Origin: Mycobacteriaceae bacterium
GTDB lineage: Bacteria; Actinomycetota; Actinomycetes; Mycobacteriales; Mycobacteriaceae
Reading direction: 5' to 3'
Assembly (NCBI GenBank): GCA_028726465.1
Contig: JAQYQB010000014.1
Location: 1 to 64,000, forward strand
DNA length: 64,000 nt
The translations under genes were made by a program, and so were the position numbers. Of this stretch, positions 39,117 to 49,261 are shown in pieces; position 1 is the stretch's first letter, and the number at the start of each line of letters is the position of its first letter. The notes beneath the pieces were generated by a model, which did no database searches, had not been told where the DNA came from, and saw nothing but the letters and a program-made list of their open reading frames with translations.

Positions 39117-39908
39117 TTAGTTGTCAGCCTGGTTGGCGCGGATGGAATCCAAGATGGTCGCGTGCACCTGCGGGGTGCCGACCACCATACCGGCCGAATG
39201 CACGGACCATTCCTCGCCGTAGGGGTCGGTGACCAGGCCGCCGGCCGAGCGCACAAACAGCGCGCCCGCGGCGTTGTCCCAGGCGTGCGGGGAGAAATTC
39301 ACCGCGCCGTCGAAGACCCCCTGGGCCACGAAGGCACTGTCCAGCCCCACGGATCCCGTGATGCGCGGGCGCAGACCCTTGCGCTTGAGATCGTTGAAGA
39401 TGGGCGTTTGCAGGTGCGACGAGCAGCCAACGTGCCCGCGGGCCTCGTCGAAGCCCAGGGCGTCTTCCCCGCCGCCGAAGCCGCTCGGCGGGCCCCCGAC
39501 GGAACGCAGCGGCGCACCGTCAGCCGCCGCTACCCGCCGGCCCAGCAACGGGAAGTCCGCGACGGCCACGACGGGCTGGTGGTCCTGGACGAGCGCCACC
39601 AGGGTGCCGCACAGCGGGTTGCCCGCCGAGTAGTTGGCGGTGCCGTCGATAGGATCGACCACCCAGACGGTCTCGGCCAGCTTGCCGCCGGATTCTTCCC
39701 CGTAGACCGGGATGCCGGTCAGCTGGGTCAGGCGCTGGCGCAGGTTGGTCTCGATGGCGATGTCGACCTCGGTGGCGAAATCGCCCTGGCCCTTGAACTG
39801 GGCCGGCTTCGCGCCTAGCCCGGTGCGGAAACGATCGGTGGTCTCATCCACGATGGCCTCGGCGAAGGCCAGCAATTCCAGCGGCGATGTCATGACGTAC
39901 TCACTCAT
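39117..39908 (-). CDS. impA: Inositol monophosphatase family protein
   Basis: Phosphatase of the inositol monophosphatase fold, 263 residues. Metal-site motifs: VYGEESGG, then [15 protein letters not shown], and [17 protein letters not shown]. This gene sits between hisA and hisF in C. glutamicum and M. tuberculosis under the name impA. It may be a histidinol-phosphate phosphatase, but a separate hisN exists in C. glutamicum, so substrate is open. ATG 39908 or 39893. Confidence 0.9.
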   Translation of the reverse strand: MSEYVMTSPLELLAFAEAIVDETTDRFRTGLGAKPAQFKGQGDFATEVDIAIETNLRQRLTQLTGIPVYGEESGGKLAETVWVVDPIDGTANYSAGNPLCGTLVALVQDHQPVVAVADFPLLGRRVAAADGAPLRSVGGPPSGFGGGEDALGFDEARGHVGCSSHLQTPIFNDLKRKGLRPRITGSVGLDSAFVAQGVFDGAVNFSPHAWDNAAGALFVRSAGGLVTDPYGEEWSVHSAGMVVGTPQVHATILDSIRANQADN

Positions 39909-39947
39909 CCTCGGTCGGGGTTTATCCTGCGGTGTTTTGTTTCGGGC

Positions 39948-40757
39948 TTATCCTCTGTCTTCCGAGGAATCAAGGAGGTCGATGGGGGTCTCTGCCGGCA
40001 GCGGTTCGACCTGGGCCACGGCCTTAAGGGCCTCGTCCAGGCGGAAGCGCCCCTCGTAGAGGGCCTTGCCGATGATCGCGGAGTCGATGCCGCGGTTGAA
40101 GAAGGTGGCCAGCTCCGTGACATCCTCCAACGCGGAGATGCCCCCGGAGGCCGTCACCGCGGCATCGGTAGCCATGGTCACGTCCTGGAGCAGCTCCAGG
40201 TTGGGGCCGGTTAAGGTGCCGTCCTTGGTGACGTCGGTGACCACGAAGCGCTGGCAGCCGGCGGCGTCGAGGCGCTCGAGGACCTCCCAGAGGTCTCCGC
40301 CGTCGGACTCCCAGCCGTTGCCGCGGGTGCGCCACTCGCCGGCCTCTTCCCGGACCGCCAGATCGACGGCGATCTTGTCGCCGTATTTGTCGATGACTCG
40401 GGCGATCCACTCCGGGTCTTCGAGCGCGGCCGTGCCGATGTTCAGGCGGCGCGCGCCGGTGGCCAGGGCGCGCTCTACCCCGGCGTCGTCGCGGATACCG
40501 CCGGTCAGCTCCACGGGGATGTCGAGCTTACCGACGACCTCGGCCATCATCTCGTGGTTGGACCCGCGGTTGAAGGCGGCGTCCAAGTCGACGAAGTGGA
40601 GCCACTGCGCGCCTTGCTCCTGCCACTGCAGGGCGGCCGCGAGCGGATCCCCATAAGACTTTTCGGTGCCGGCCTTGCCCTGCTCGAGGCGCACGGCCTG
40701 GCCGCCCACGACGTCGACGGCGGGCAGGAGGACGAAGGAATCTGTGTGCTGAGTCAT
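39948..40757 (-). CDS. hisA: Phosphoribosylformimino-AICAR isomerase
   Basis: Histidine biosynthesis, the Amadori step before HisHF. 269 residues, TIM barrel. [15 protein letters not shown] gives the first catalytic Asp; [15 protein letters not shown] the second; [11 protein letters not shown] the phosphate site. Some actinobacteria use this enzyme (PriA) also for TrpF; sequence alone does not decide it here. Follows hisH after 14 nt. Confidence 0.95.
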   Translation of the reverse strand: MTQHTDSFVLLPAVDVVGGQAVRLEQGKAGTEKSYGDPLAAALQWQEQGAQWLHFVDLDAAFNRGSNHEMMAEVVGKLDIPVELTGGIRDDAGVERALATGARRLNIGTAALEDPEWIARVIDKYGDKIAVDLAVREEAGEWRTRGNGWESDGGDLWEVLERLDAAGCQRFVVTDVTKDGTLTGPNLELLQDVTMATDAAVTASGGISALEDVTELATFFNRGIDSAIIGKALYEGRFRLDEALKAVAQVEPLPAETPIDLLDSSEDRG

Positions 40758-40771
40758 CGTCTACATCCTAC

Positions 40772-41407
40772 CTACAGGGTGCCCATCCAGTTGGACAAAA
40801 GCTTCAGCCCGGTCTCCCCCGATTTCTCCGGGTGGAATTGCGTGGCCCACAGGGCGCCGTTTTCTACCGCGGCGACGAAGCGGTCGCCGCCGTGGCTGGC
40901 CCACGCCACCGACGGCGGGGTGGTGATTTCGGTTTCCAGCTCCCAGGTCCGCGCGCCGTAGGAATGCACGAAATAAAAGCGCTCCTCCGGATCAATGCCG
41001 GCGAACATAGCGCCGTCGCTGTCCCGCTCCACCGTGTTCCACCCCATGTGCGGCAGCACGTCGGCCTGCAGGCGCGTGACCAGGCCGGGCCACTCCCCGC
41101 AGCCGGCGGTTTCGATGCCGTGCTCGTTGCCGCCGTCGAAGAGCACCTGCATGCCGACGCAGATGCCCAGCACCGGCCTGGACCCGGCCAACCGCTGGCC
41201 GATGATCCGCGGGCCCTGGATGGCACGCAGCCCCTCCATGCACGCGGCGAAGGCGCCCACGCCGGGCACGACGAGGCCGTCGGCTTCCGTGGCCACCTTC
41301 GGATCGGCGGTGACCTCGACCCGGGCCCCGGCTGCTTCCAATGCCCGCTGGGCCGACCGGAGGTTCCCGGCCCCGTAATCCAGCAGGGCTACCAATTTCT
41401 GCGCCAC
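40772..41407 (-). CDS. hisH: Imidazole glycerol phosphate synthase glutaminase subunit
   Basis: Supplies ammonia from glutamine to HisF. 211 residues, class I glutamine amidotransferase: nucleophile Cys in [14 protein letters not shown], His and Glu in [11 protein letters not shown] start overlaps the stop of the MFS gene by one base (TAGTG), so translation is coupled. Confidence 0.95.
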   Translation of the reverse strand: MAQKLVALLDYGAGNLRSAQRALEAAGARVEVTADPKVATEADGLVVPGVGAFAACMEGLRAIQGPRIIGQRLAGSRPVLGICVGMQVLFDGGNEHGIETAGCGEWPGLVTRLQADVLPHMGWNTVERDSDGAMFAGIDPEERFYFVHSYGARTWELETEITTPPSVAWASHGGDRFVAAVENGALWATQFHPEKSGETGLKLLSNWMGTL

Positions 41408-42750
41408 TAGTCCAGCTCCTTGTTGTTGGTGGTGCGGTTGTCGTTGTTAAGTTCTTCGGTCCTAGACACGGTTCGGCGTTGGTTCTGGGCCGGCGCCCTA
41501 CGCAGGCGGCGCAGGCGCGTACGGATGTTGTCGAATTCGGCGACGCGGTGCCGGCCGAGGAAGGCATCCAGGCTCGTCATGAGGATGCCGGCCAGGATGA
41601 TCGCGCCGCCGGCCCCGTACGCACCCGCGTAGCCGTAGCCGGTGACCAGGGCGGCGAGCACGACCGAGCCCAAGCCCGTGCCGGCGTCGTAGAAGATGTT
41701 CCACACCGCCGAGGCCTGCGAGATCTTCGAACGCGGCAGGCGGTTGAACATCGAGAGCAGGGCTTCGTTCTGCCCGATACCGAAGGCGATGCCGAAAAAG
41801 ACCGAGGCCAGCACCATCCACCACACGGACCAGCCATTGACCATGGCGGCCGCCATGAGCAGCATGCCCACGCCGCCGATGAACTGGGCAGGGATGTAGA
41901 GGTGGCCGGGCTCGCCCAGCCGGTCGGCGACCACGCCCGCGAACAGGCGGGAGACCATGACGGAACCGCCCACGATGGACAGCATCAGCCCGCCGAGGAC
42001 CGCGCCGGTGGCCGGGTCGATCTCGCGGACCGAGGCCGGCAGGAAGGAAGAGACCACACCGTAGCTCATCGACAGCGTGGTCAGCGCCAGGGCCGGGACG
42101 ATGACCAGCTTCCAGGTGGAGGCCCGAGGCGCCTCGGTGGTCTCGGACTCGCCGCCGGTGCGCGGGTGAACGCTGGGCAGGCGCAGGCACATGACCACCG
42201 CCAGGCAGGCGATGGCCGCGGCCGTGTAATAGGTCGAGGCGAAGCTGATGTTTTCGGCCATCGCCAGGCCCACCGGCAGGAAGATCATCTGCGATAGACC
42301 AATGAACAGGCCCATGGTGCCGGTAGCCTTGCCCAAAAGGCGCAGCGGGACTAGCTCCGCGATGAGCGCGGATTCCGCCACCGTCAGCGCGCCGAAGCCG
42401 ACGCCGCGCAGCGCCGAAAACAGCAGCACCTGCCAGATCTCCATGCCCAGCAGGTGGCCCAGGGCGGGGATGCCCAGCATGCCGGCGGCCACGGCTATGA
42501 CCGGGCGGTAGCCGAAGCGGCTGAGCAGCCAAGGCGTAAACATCTGGGTGATGACGGTCGCGGCCATGAACGCACCCGTCGAGCCGCCGGCGAGCGTATT
42601 CGACCCGCCGGAATCAAGCACCGCCATGGGCAGCACCGGCAGCAGCAGCGACCACGCGCCGAAGGCAGCCGCCACCGCGACCATGGTCTCCGGGAACCCC
42701 GGGACCTTCCACAGACTAACCTTGCCCTGCGTTGCGCCTGCTTCTGCCAT
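41407..42750 (-). CDS. MFS transporter inside the histidine operon
   Basis: 447 residues with twelve predicted helices, major facilitator superfamily. Cytoplasmic-loop motif [14 protein letters not shown] follows helix 2. The gene lies between a 54-residue membrane protein and hisH, abutting or overlapping both, so it is part of the his operon. A transporter at this place is also found in C. glutamicum (from memory). Substrate unknown; export or uptake of histidine or an intermediate is only a guess. Confidence 0.85.
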   Translation of the reverse strand: MAEAGATQGKVSLWKVPGFPETMVAVAAAFGAWSLLLPVLPMAVLDSGGSNTLAGGSTGAFMAATVITQMFTPWLLSRFGYRPVIAVAAGMLGIPALGHLLGMEIWQVLLFSALRGVGFGALTVAESALIAELVPLRLLGKATGTMGLFIGLSQMIFLPVGLAMAENISFASTYYTAAAIACLAVVMCLRLPSVHPRTGGESETTEAPRASTWKLVIVPALALTTLSMSYGVVSSFLPASVREIDPATGAVLGGLMLSIVGGSVMVSRLFAGVVADRLGEPGHLYIPAQFIGGVGMLLMAAAMVNGWSVWWMVLASVFFGIAFGIGQNEALLSMFNRLPRSKISQASAVWNIFYDAGTGLGSVVLAALVTGYGYAGAYGAGGAIILAGILMTSLDAFLGRHRVAEFDNIRTRLRRLRRAPAQNQRRTVSRTEELNNDNRTTNNKELD

Positions 42751-42915
42751 CTATTGCATCTCCCCAATCATCCAAATTAACGCGGTAATGGTCGTAATGC
42801 CGCCGAGTGCGGCGGCGACGATGGTCCAGAAACGTGAGCCGGATTGGTAGGCCGTCCAGGCCCCGCCCAAAAAGAGGCCACCCAGCAGGAAAAGGATCCA
42901 GACCATCATGTACAT
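42751..42915 (-). CDS. Small membrane protein, 54 residues
   Basis: Short frame between hisB and the MFS gene: MYMMVWILFLLGG at the start, two membrane helices (about 4-20 and 30-50), ending MIGEMQ. It begins 4 nt after the hisB stop, and its own stop is followed at once by the MFS ATG. GGGAG lies 12 nt upstream. Tight packing on both sides supports it as a real gene. It may partner the MFS transporter; no function is known to me. Confidence 0.7.
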   Translation of the reverse strand: MYMMVWILFLLGGLFLGGAWTAYQSGSRFWTIVAAALGGITTITALIWMIGEMQ

Positions 42916-42919
42916 GCGG

Positions 42920-43531
42920 CTACAGCGCTCCCTTCGTCGATGGTATGCCGTCCACGCGCGGATCGGATTCTACCGCTTGGCGCAGTGCCCGGGCGACTGC
43001 CTTGTACTCGGCCTCCGTGATGTGGTGGGGGTCGCGGCCGTAGCGGACGTTGACGTGCAGGGTGGTCTTGCTGTGGGCGGCAAAGGTTTCAAAAAAGTGC
43101 CTATTGATAACCGTAGCGTAGTGGCCCCCAATGATTTGCCATTGGAGGTGCTCCGGCTCCCCGTGCATGACGAAGTAGGCGCGGCCCGACAGATCGACGA
43201 CGGCCTCGACCAGGGTCTCGTCCATCGGCAAAAGCTGGGAGCCGAAGCGGCGGATGCCGCGCTTGTCCCCTACGGCCTCGGCGAAGGCTTGGCCGAAGAC
43301 GATGGCGGTGTCCTCGACGGTGTGGTGCGCGTCGACGTCGATGTCGCCTTTCGCGCTCACCTCCAGGTCGAAGCCGCCGTGGGTGGCCACAGCGGTGAGC
43401 ATGTGGTCGAAAAACGGCAGGCCGGTGTCAATCGTCGACTGGCCCGTGCCGTCGAGGTTCACGCTCACCGTGATGTCGGATTCCTTGGTGCGGCGGGTGA
43501 CCTTCCCGCGGCGGGGTTCCGGCTGGTTCAT
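42920..43531 (-). CDS. hisB: Imidazoleglycerol-phosphate dehydratase
   Basis: Histidine biosynthesis. 203 residues, the single-function form without phosphatase domain. Metal-binding motifs: [40 protein letters not shown], and [21 protein letters not shown] overlap with hisC. Confidence 0.96.
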   Translation of the reverse strand: MNQPEPRRGKVTRRTKESDITVSVNLDGTGQSTIDTGLPFFDHMLTAVATHGGFDLEVSAKGDIDVDAHHTVEDTAIVFGQAFAEAVGDKRGIRRFGSQLLPMDETLVEAVVDLSGRAYFVMHGEPEHLQWQIIGGHYATVINRHFFETFAAHSKTTLHVNVRYGRDPHHITEAEYKAVARALRQAVESDPRVDGIPSTKGAL

Positions 43532-44649
43532 GCGTCGCGTCCTTTCTCTGCGTCGGTCTGGTAGTCGGTCAGCTGTGCGGCCGCGGCGAGGAAGGCGTCG
43601 TTTTCTTCCGGCAGGCCCACGGTCGCCCGCAGGAAACCGGTCTGGCCCACGTCGCGGATGAGCACCTCGCGGTCGAGGAAGGCCTGCCAGGCGGCGGCCT
43701 GATCGCCAAACTCGCCAAAGAAGATGAAGTTCGACTGGCTGTCGACGACCCGGTAGCCCAGCTGGCGCAGGCCGGCGACGACGCGGTCGCGCTCGGCCGC
43801 GAGCTTCGCGACGGTCTCCAGGGTCGCCGCGCGGTGGCGCAGCGCCACCAGGGCCGCGGCCTGCGACAGGGCGGACAGGTGGTACGGCAGGCGCACCAGC
43901 ATGACCGCCTCCACGAAGGCGGGGTCGGCCACGAAATAGCCCAGGCGGCCGCCGGCAAAATCGAAGGCCTTGGACATCGTGCGCGAGACGACCAGCTTCT
44001 CCGGGTAGTCGGCCAGCAGGCGCACGGCCGAAGGGCCCTCGGAAAATTCCGCGTAGGCCTCGTCCACGATGACGATGCCCGGCGCGGCCTGGACCAGCTT
44101 TTCAATGTCGCCGAGCTCCGTGACGTCGCCGGTCGGGTTGTTCGGCGTGGTCACGAATACCACGTCTGGCTGGTGCTCCGCGATGGCCTTCAGCGCCGCC
44201 TCCATATCGATGCGAAAGTCCGCGCCCCGCGGGCATTCCAGGAACTCGGTCTGGGTGCCGGCGGAGAGCACCGGGTGCATGGAATAGGACGGCGTGAAGC
44301 CAAGCGCGCTGCGGCCGGGGCCGGCAAAAGCCTGCAGCAGCTGCTGCAGGACCTCGTTGGAGCCGTTTGCCGCCCAGACCTGGGCGGCCGCCACCTGCAC
44401 GCCGGTGCGCTCGGTGACGTAGTCGGCCAGGGCCTCGCGCAGCTCCACGGCGTCGCGGTCCGGGTAGCGGTTGAGCTGCGGCGCGATCCGGCGGACCTCG
44501 CTGACCAGCTCCTCGACCAGCTCGGCGGAGGGCGGGTACGGGTTTTCGTTGGTGTTGAGTTGGTTGGCCACCGTCAGCTGCGGGGCGCCATAGGCGCTGC
44601 GCCCGCGCAGCTCAGGGCGCAGGGGAAGGTTTTCCAGGGACAAGGACAC
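43528..44649 (-). CDS. hisC: Histidinol-phosphate aminotransferase
   Basis: PLP enzyme turning imidazole acetol phosphate into histidinol phosphate. 373 residues. [30 protein letters not shown] and the PLP-lysine site [17 protein letters not shown] are all present. 44 nt after hisD, overlapping hisB by 4 nt. Confidence 0.95.
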   Translation of the reverse strand: MSLSLENLPLRPELRGRSAYGAPQLTVANQLNTNENPYPPSAELVEELVSEVRRIAPQLNRYPDRDAVELREALADYVTERTGVQVAAAQVWAANGSNEVLQQLLQAFAGPGRSALGFTPSYSMHPVLSAGTQTEFLECPRGADFRIDMEAALKAIAEHQPDVVFVTTPNNPTGDVTELGDIEKLVQAAPGIVIVDEAYAEFSEGPSAVRLLADYPEKLVVSRTMSKAFDFAGGRLGYFVADPAFVEAVMLVRLPYHLSALSQAAALVALRHRAATLETVAKLAAERDRVVAGLRQLGYRVVDSQSNFIFFGEFGDQAAAWQAFLDREVLIRDVGQTGFLRATVGLPEENDAFLAAAAQLTDYQTDAEKGRDA

Positions 44650-44693
44650 GACAAGCCTTTCTGACAGGGTCGGTGTGGGTGGCAGTTGGCGGT

Positions 44694-46001
44694 TTAGCGT
44701 TCGGTGCGGGCGCGGATGGCCTCCCCGTGGAAGGGCAGGCGCTCGGCGTCGGCGAAGGCGATGACGTGGCTGGCTACCTCGCTCAGGCCCGTCTCGTCGT
44801 AGTCGATGAGGTTGACCGGGCGCAGGAAGGTGTGCGTGGACAGCCCGGCGCTGTACCGCGCGGTGCCGGAGGTCGGCAGGACGTGGTTGGAGCCGGCCGC
44901 GTAGTCGCCCAGCGGCACCGGCGAGAACTCGCCGACGAAGATCGCGCCGGCGTGCCGGATGCGCTCCGCGACGGTGCGGGCGTTGCGGGTGTGGACCTCC
45001 AGGTGCTCGGCGGCATAAGCGTCGGCCACGCGGATGCCGGCGTTGATGTCGTCGACCAGGATGATCCCGGACTGCTTCCCGCGCAGAGCCTCGGCGGCGC
45101 GCTCGGCGTTGGCCGTGGCGGTGTAGCGCGCCTCGATCTCCTCGTCGACGCGCTGGGCCAGAAACTCCGAGTCGGTAATCAGCACGCTGGCGGCCATCGG
45201 ATCGTGCTCGGCCTGGGAAATCAGGTCATAGGCCACGAAGACGGGATCCGCGCTGTCGTCGGCCAGCACGGCGATCTCCGTCGGGCCGGCCTCCGCGTCC
45301 ACCCCGACAAACGAGGAGACCTGGCGCTTGGCCGCGGCCACGAAGATATTGCCCGGGCCGGTAATCATGTCGACCGGCTCCAGGCCCGCCGCGTCGTCGC
45401 CGTAGGCCATCAGCGCGACGGCCTGGGCGCCGCCGACGGCCCAGACCTCCTTCACGCCCAGCAGGGCGCAGGTGGCCAGCACCGTCGGGTGCGGCAGTCC
45501 GTCGTGATCAGCCTGCGGCGGGGAGGCCACCACCAGAGATTCCACCCCGGCGGCCTGCGCCGGAACCACGTTCATCACCACGGACGAGGGGTAGACCGCC
45601 TGCCCGCCCGGCACGTAGAGGCCCACGCGCTCGATGGGGGCGAAAACCTCCGTGACGGTGGCGCCCTCGCCCAGCTGGGTGGTGTGCGGCTGCGGAACCT
45701 GCTCAACATGGACCTTGCGCACGCGCGCGATGGCCTCCTCGATCGCGGCGCGAACGTGCGGCTCCAGGACCTCAACGGCGGCATCGATAGCCGCGGCCGG
45801 GACCTTTACCGCCGCCGGGCGGACGTGGTCGAAGCGCTCGCCGTAGTCCAGCGCGGCGGACTCGCCGCCCTCCTTCACCGCCTCGACGACGGGGGCGACG
45901 GTGCCGGCCACCGATTCGACGTTGACGCCGCCGCGGGGCAAAACCTTCCGCAGCGCCGACGTCGTCAGCTCGGTATTCCGCAAATCAATGGTATTGAGCA
46001 A
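44694..46001 (-). CDS. hisD: Histidinol dehydrogenase
   Basis: Last step of histidine synthesis; NAD and zinc dependent. 435 residues. [17 protein letters not shown], then [25 protein letters not shown], and [12 protein letters not shown] are typical. First gene of the his operon. The start is TTG 46001, supported by GGAGG 7 nt upstream. Confidence 0.96.
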   Translation of the reverse strand: MLNTIDLRNTELTTSALRKVLPRGGVNVESVAGTVAPVVEAVKEGGESAALDYGERFDHVRPAAVKVPAAAIDAAVEVLEPHVRAAIEEAIARVRKVHVEQVPQPHTTQLGEGATVTEVFAPIERVGLYVPGGQAVYPSSVVMNVVPAQAAGVESLVVASPPQADHDGLPHPTVLATCALLGVKEVWAVGGAQAVALMAYGDDAAGLEPVDMITGPGNIFVAAAKRQVSSFVGVDAEAGPTEIAVLADDSADPVFVAYDLISQAEHDPMAASVLITDSEFLAQRVDEEIEARYTATANAERAAEALRGKQSGIILVDDINAGIRVADAYAAEHLEVHTRNARTVAERIRHAGAIFVGEFSPVPLGDYAAGSNHVLPTSGTARYSAGLSTHTFLRPVNLIDYDETGLSEVASHVIAFADAERLPFHGEAIRARTER

Positions 46002-46176
46002 TCTTATGCCTCCTCAAAGGGCCAAAACGGTAGTAGAGACCATCTTAGGAGCAATTTCGCAGTGCCGGGCCTGTATCACCAGATAGACTTGGAGCACGAC
46101 CGATTTTTCGCCCCCACCCGGCCGGCGCCGCTGCCCCGGGCGCCAAACAGACCGAATAGAAAGCAGGTGTTAGGCG

Positions 46177-47172
46177 TTGACCACCTCCCCCCGCCCCGGT
46201 TACCCGGACTCGTTGGCGCCGGTCGATCTGCCGCGGGTCTACTCCTGCGCCCAGGAGATTGGACTGCCGCTGCGCTGGGCTGACGGGCCCCAGCCCCAGC
46301 TGGTCTACCACCACAGCCCGCACTGCCGGCTGACCTTTTCCCTCAACCCGGATAACCCCGCCGTCATCAACTGCCGGCTGGAATTCGACGGCCCCATTGC
46401 CTTTTCCGCCATCGATGCCCTAGCCCAGGCGCTCAACGAGTGGAACCACGACTGCTTCACCCCCACCATGGTCTTCGAGCACAGCGGCCTGGAAAACCTC
46501 ACCCTCTCCGGGCACGGGGCGATCGTCAGCCACCAGGGCCTGACCACCGCGCAGCTGGAGTCCTGCCTCATCCGGGCCCTCTCCAACGCCGGCGCCGCCT
46601 TCGACTTCTTCATCGATCATTTCCCCGAGGTCGACCAGGCCCCCGGCCGCAGCGCGCACGCCAGCTGGGCCGGCTGGGTTCCGGAGTCGGCCGAAGGCGA
46701 CAGCGAGCGTCCGACGCCCGTGAGCTACCCGCGGCTGCGGGAGCGCCTGCGCCAGATGGGGGTGGTCAACCAGCACGGCCTCGAAGACGGCCCCGTCCTG
46801 GCCTGGATCAACGAGGTCCTGGTCAGCTTCGCCATCGACTCCGGCCCCTCCGTGGTCATCAACGGCCGCTGGGAGCCGCAGCTGCCGGCCGCGGAATTCT
46901 CCAAGCTGTTTTTGACCTGCAACGACTGGAACCGCACCACGGAGGCATCGTCGGCGTTTTGCCACCTGAATTCGGCCGACGCGGAGGACGCGGACCCAGA
47001 TGCCGAGAGCACCGTCGACGTCCACATCGACTATTCCGTCGTCACGGCCGAGGGGCTCACGGACGCGCAGCTGACCCAGCACATCGGCATCGGGCTGCAC
47101 AACATCCTCTACGGGCTCGACTCGATTGCCCGCGACGTCGTGGGCGTCTCCCCCGTCAAGTGGCCCAACTAG
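46177..47172 (+). CDS. Protein with two YbjN-like domains
   Basis: 331 residues. Two halves look related: a small alpha/beta unit of about 130 residues (AINDALAQALNEWN-like helix after a strand pair) occurs at about 10-145 and again at 185-325 (FSKLFLTCNDWN). YbjN folds resemble type III secretion chaperones; in actinobacteria such proteins are common but unassigned. TTG start at 46177. Divergent from hisD; its end overlaps the convergent membrane gene by 4 nt. Confidence 0.75.
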   Translation: MTTSPRPGYPDSLAPVDLPRVYSCAQEIGLPLRWADGPQPQLVYHHSPHCRLTFSLNPDNPAVINCRLEFDGPIAFSAIDALAQALNEWNHDCFTPTMVFEHSGLENLTLSGHGAIVSHQGLTTAQLESCLIRALSNAGAAFDFFIDHFPEVDQAPGRSAHASWAGWVPESAEGDSERPTPVSYPRLRERLRQMGVVNQHGLEDGPVLAWINEVLVSFAIDSGPSVVINGRWEPQLPAAEFSKLFLTCNDWNRTTEASSAFCHLNSADAEDADPDAESTVDVHIDYSVVTAEGLTDAQLTQHIGIGLHNILYGLDSIARDVVGVSPVKWPN

Positions 47173-47720
47173 GCCGCGTGGTGGTCGCCGGCCGTAGCCG
47201 GGGCCGCGGCCGGGGCTTCCTGGGCCGGCTGGGCCTCCCAGGCGTCGTCGCCGCTGACAAACGCCGCCGACCAGTAGCCGAACATCGCCATAAAGGGCGC
47301 GGCCAACAGGGCTACCCCGAGCGGGAAGGGCGGGACGAACTCCGCGCCGTCGACCATCGCGGGCGGCTCGGTGGGCGCCAGGAGGCCGGAAAAGACTACG
47401 AAGGCCGCGGCCCCGGCCAGCGCGCACACGCCCACCCACAGCAAGGTGCCTAAACCGCGGAAACGCGCGCCCCGCGTGAAGGCCAGCACCCCGGTGACCG
47501 TGCCGGCAACCCCGGTAATCACGGTGTAGCTGAGCATCGCCACCGCCGGCGCCGAGCCCAAGTCCACGCCGAAGCCGCCTTCGGGCAGCTCCGCGAGGGC
47601 AACGCGCGGGCGCCATAGCCCCCACAAGATGCCCGCGACGCCGAAGACCACGACTACGCAAGCGAATAACCCCGCAGCGAAACCGACGCTGCGGGGTGGA
47701 GTAAACGAGCGGCTCAACAT
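47169..47720 (-). CDS. Unknown membrane protein
   Basis: 183 residues with four predicted helices and an Ala/Glu/Pro-rich tail ending GDHHAA. I do not recognise the family. ATG 47720 is chosen because TAGCCT stands 8 nt upstream; a TTG 9 nt further up is open. Convergent with the YbjN gene. Confidence 0.7.
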   Translation of the reverse strand: MLSRSFTPPRSVGFAAGLFACVVVVFGVAGILWGLWRPRVALAELPEGGFGVDLGSAPAVAMLSYTVITGVAGTVTGVLAFTRGARFRGLGTLLWVGVCALAGAAAFVVFSGLLAPTEPPAMVDGAEFVPPFPLGVALLAAPFMAMFGYWSAAFVSGDDAWEAQPAQEAPAAAPATAGDHHAA

Positions 47721-47728
47721 AGCCTTCA

Positions 47729-47734
47729 AGGCTA
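47729..47734 (-). promoter_or_regulatory. Putative -10 element of gene 47169-47720 (leaderless)
   Basis: TAGCCT on the minus strand, 8 nt before ATG 47720. Confidence 0.4.
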
Positions 47735-47749
47735 CCCTGCCGGGCGTTA

Positions 47750-48484
47750 CTAGTTACAGAAGGTCCAGTTGCCGCCCTCGTTGGCAAAGCGCATGGTGGT
47801 GGTGTCCGGCCCCTGCGGGGTGGCTACCTCCACGGTGGCGGAGGCGGTGTTGTCCTTGACCTGGATGTCGCGGATGTCCTGGACGAAGGTGTTCTTCCAC
47901 TGGCCGTTGCTGGCCTCGTCCATGGAGACCTGCGGGATCTGACTGTAATCGGCGTTGCGCAGCTCCGGCTGCGCGTCCAGCACGCGCTGGCAGGTGTGAT
48001 CCGGCATGTAGCGCATGAACGAGCGCATGTCCTGCTGGTCGTACAGGCCGCGGACCAGGCCGTTGATCTCGCCGGAGACGGCGCCGTCGGCCGCCTGGCC
48101 GCTCTCGACCGGGGCGATGTCGGCCTGGCCCTGCAGCGGGTCGCCGCCCTCGAACGGGTCGACCAGGGACTCGGCCGCCGCGGCCTGGTCGCCGCCGCCG
48201 TTGCCGCCGTCCTGGTTGGCAGCGGAGCGCTCCTTGCCCTGCGCGGACTTCTCGGCGTCCTTATCCTTGTCCTTGTCCTTATCCTTGGCCTCGGAGGACT
48301 TCTCGGCGTCCTTGTCCTTATCCTCGTCCTTGGCCTTGGAGCTCGGGGCCTCCTTGGTGGCGGTCTCGGTCGACGGAGCAGCCTCGGTGGAGTCTTCCTC
48401 GTCAGAACCGCAAGCCGTGAGGGTCAGTGGAACGACCAGCGCAAGCGCGGCAACGGACATCTTAGACGGGGTGAAAAGGGACAA
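47750..48484 (-). CDS. Lipoprotein with charged repeat region
   Basis: 244 residues. N-terminal signal ending in the lipobox LTAC with Cys at about residue 25, so Lgt (35333-36217) should lipidate it. Residues about 50-85 are Lys/Asp/Glu repeats (KDKDKD type), probably an unstructured stalk. The C-terminal 120 residues form a compact domain ending TMRFANEGGNWTFCN, possibly NTF2-like. TTG start 48484 with AGGAGAA upstream. Function unknown. Confidence 0.8.
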   Translation of the reverse strand: MSLFTPSKMSVAALALVVPLTLTACGSDEEDSTEAAPSTETATKEAPSSKAKDEDKDKDAEKSSEAKDKDKDKDKDAEKSAQGKERSAANQDGGNGGGDQAAAAESLVDPFEGGDPLQGQADIAPVESGQAADGAVSGEINGLVRGLYDQQDMRSFMRYMPDHTCQRVLDAQPELRNADYSQIPQVSMDEASNGQWKNTFVQDIRDIQVKDNTASATVEVATPQGPDTTTMRFANEGGNWTFCN

Positions 48485-48658
48485 CGTTTCTCCTGACGAT
48501 TTGAGGGACTACAGGCTTTCGGGGGGCGCTACCCTAACGCAGCGGCAGTACACCCTTAACGTCGAATATCATAACAACCTTTGTGTGGCAGGACAGTTAC
48601 AGTTTGGTCATAGGAACCTGTGAACGCGGGGCTTCTGGCCCGCGCAGAGCCGGCCCGC

Positions 48659-48664
48659 TAGACT
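48659..48664 (+). promoter_or_regulatory. Putative -10 element of TetR gene 48673 (leaderless)
   Basis: TAGACT, then 8 nt, then GTG 48673. Confidence 0.5.
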
Positions 48665-48672
48665 GGGTCACC

Positions 48673-49230
48673 GTGCAGTTATCCCGCGAGACCATCATCA
48701 AAGCCGCCCTTGACCTGCTAGATACCTACGGACTGGCAGACACCACCATGCGGCGCGTCGCGGGATCCTTGGGGGTAGCCCCAGGGGCGCTTTACTGGCA
48801 TATTTCCAACAAACAGGGCCTGATTTCCGCGCTTTCCGATGCCATCCTGGCACCCCTGTCCGGTACCTCCCCCGCCGAACTCAGCCTGAGCCTGCGCGCT
48901 AGCCTGCTGGCCCACCGCGATGGCGCGGAGGTCGTCTCCGCGGCCCTGTCCCAGCCGCACTCGCTGGCCTGGGAGCAGCTCGTGGCGCGCTTCAAGGCCG
49001 CGCTGGGTAGCGCCGGCCACGGCGCTGACGATGCCACCCGCCAGCTCGGCGCCGAGTCGGTAGTCCACCTGGTCTTAGGCTCTACCACCCTGGAGCAGTC
49101 GCTGCTGCAATTCCAGGCGGCCACCGGTAGCGAGGACGCAGAGGACAGCGCAGATCTCCAGGCCGGGGCTGCCAAGCTCGCGCGGGCGGTGGACATCGTG
49201 CTGGCGGGCATCGATTCGCTCGACAGGTGA
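48673..49230 (+). CDS. TetR-family transcriptional regulator
   Basis: 185 residues. Helix-turn-helix region TMRRVAGSLGVAPGALYWHI SNKQG is of the TetR type with the LYWH variant seen in TetR and related repressors. GTG 48673 begins VQLSRETIIKAALDLL and has a -10-like box 8 nt upstream; there is no ribosome site. It precedes glgX by 31 nt in the same direction. Ligand and targets unknown. Confidence 0.88.
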   Translation: MQLSRETIIKAALDLLDTYGLADTTMRRVAGSLGVAPGALYWHISNKQGLISALSDAILAPLSGTSPAELSLSLRASLLAHRDGAEVVSAALSQPHSLAWEQLVARFKAALGSAGHGADDATRQLGAESVVHLVLGSTTLEQSLLQFQAATGSEDAEDSADLQAGAAKLARAVDIVLAGIDSLDR

Positions 49231-49247
49231 AAGCGCCCGGTTGGCAT

Positions 49248-49253
49248 TAAGCT
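49248..49253 (+). promoter_or_regulatory. Putative -10 element of glgX (leaderless)
   Basis: TAAGCT, then 8 nt, then ATG 49262. Confidence 0.4.
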
Positions 49254-49261
49254 AAGCAGCC

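Noticed and set aside
46002..46176. T-box or attenuator leader before hisD
   Set aside because: I found neither a histidine-rich leader peptide nor a clear terminator/antiterminator pair in this stretch.
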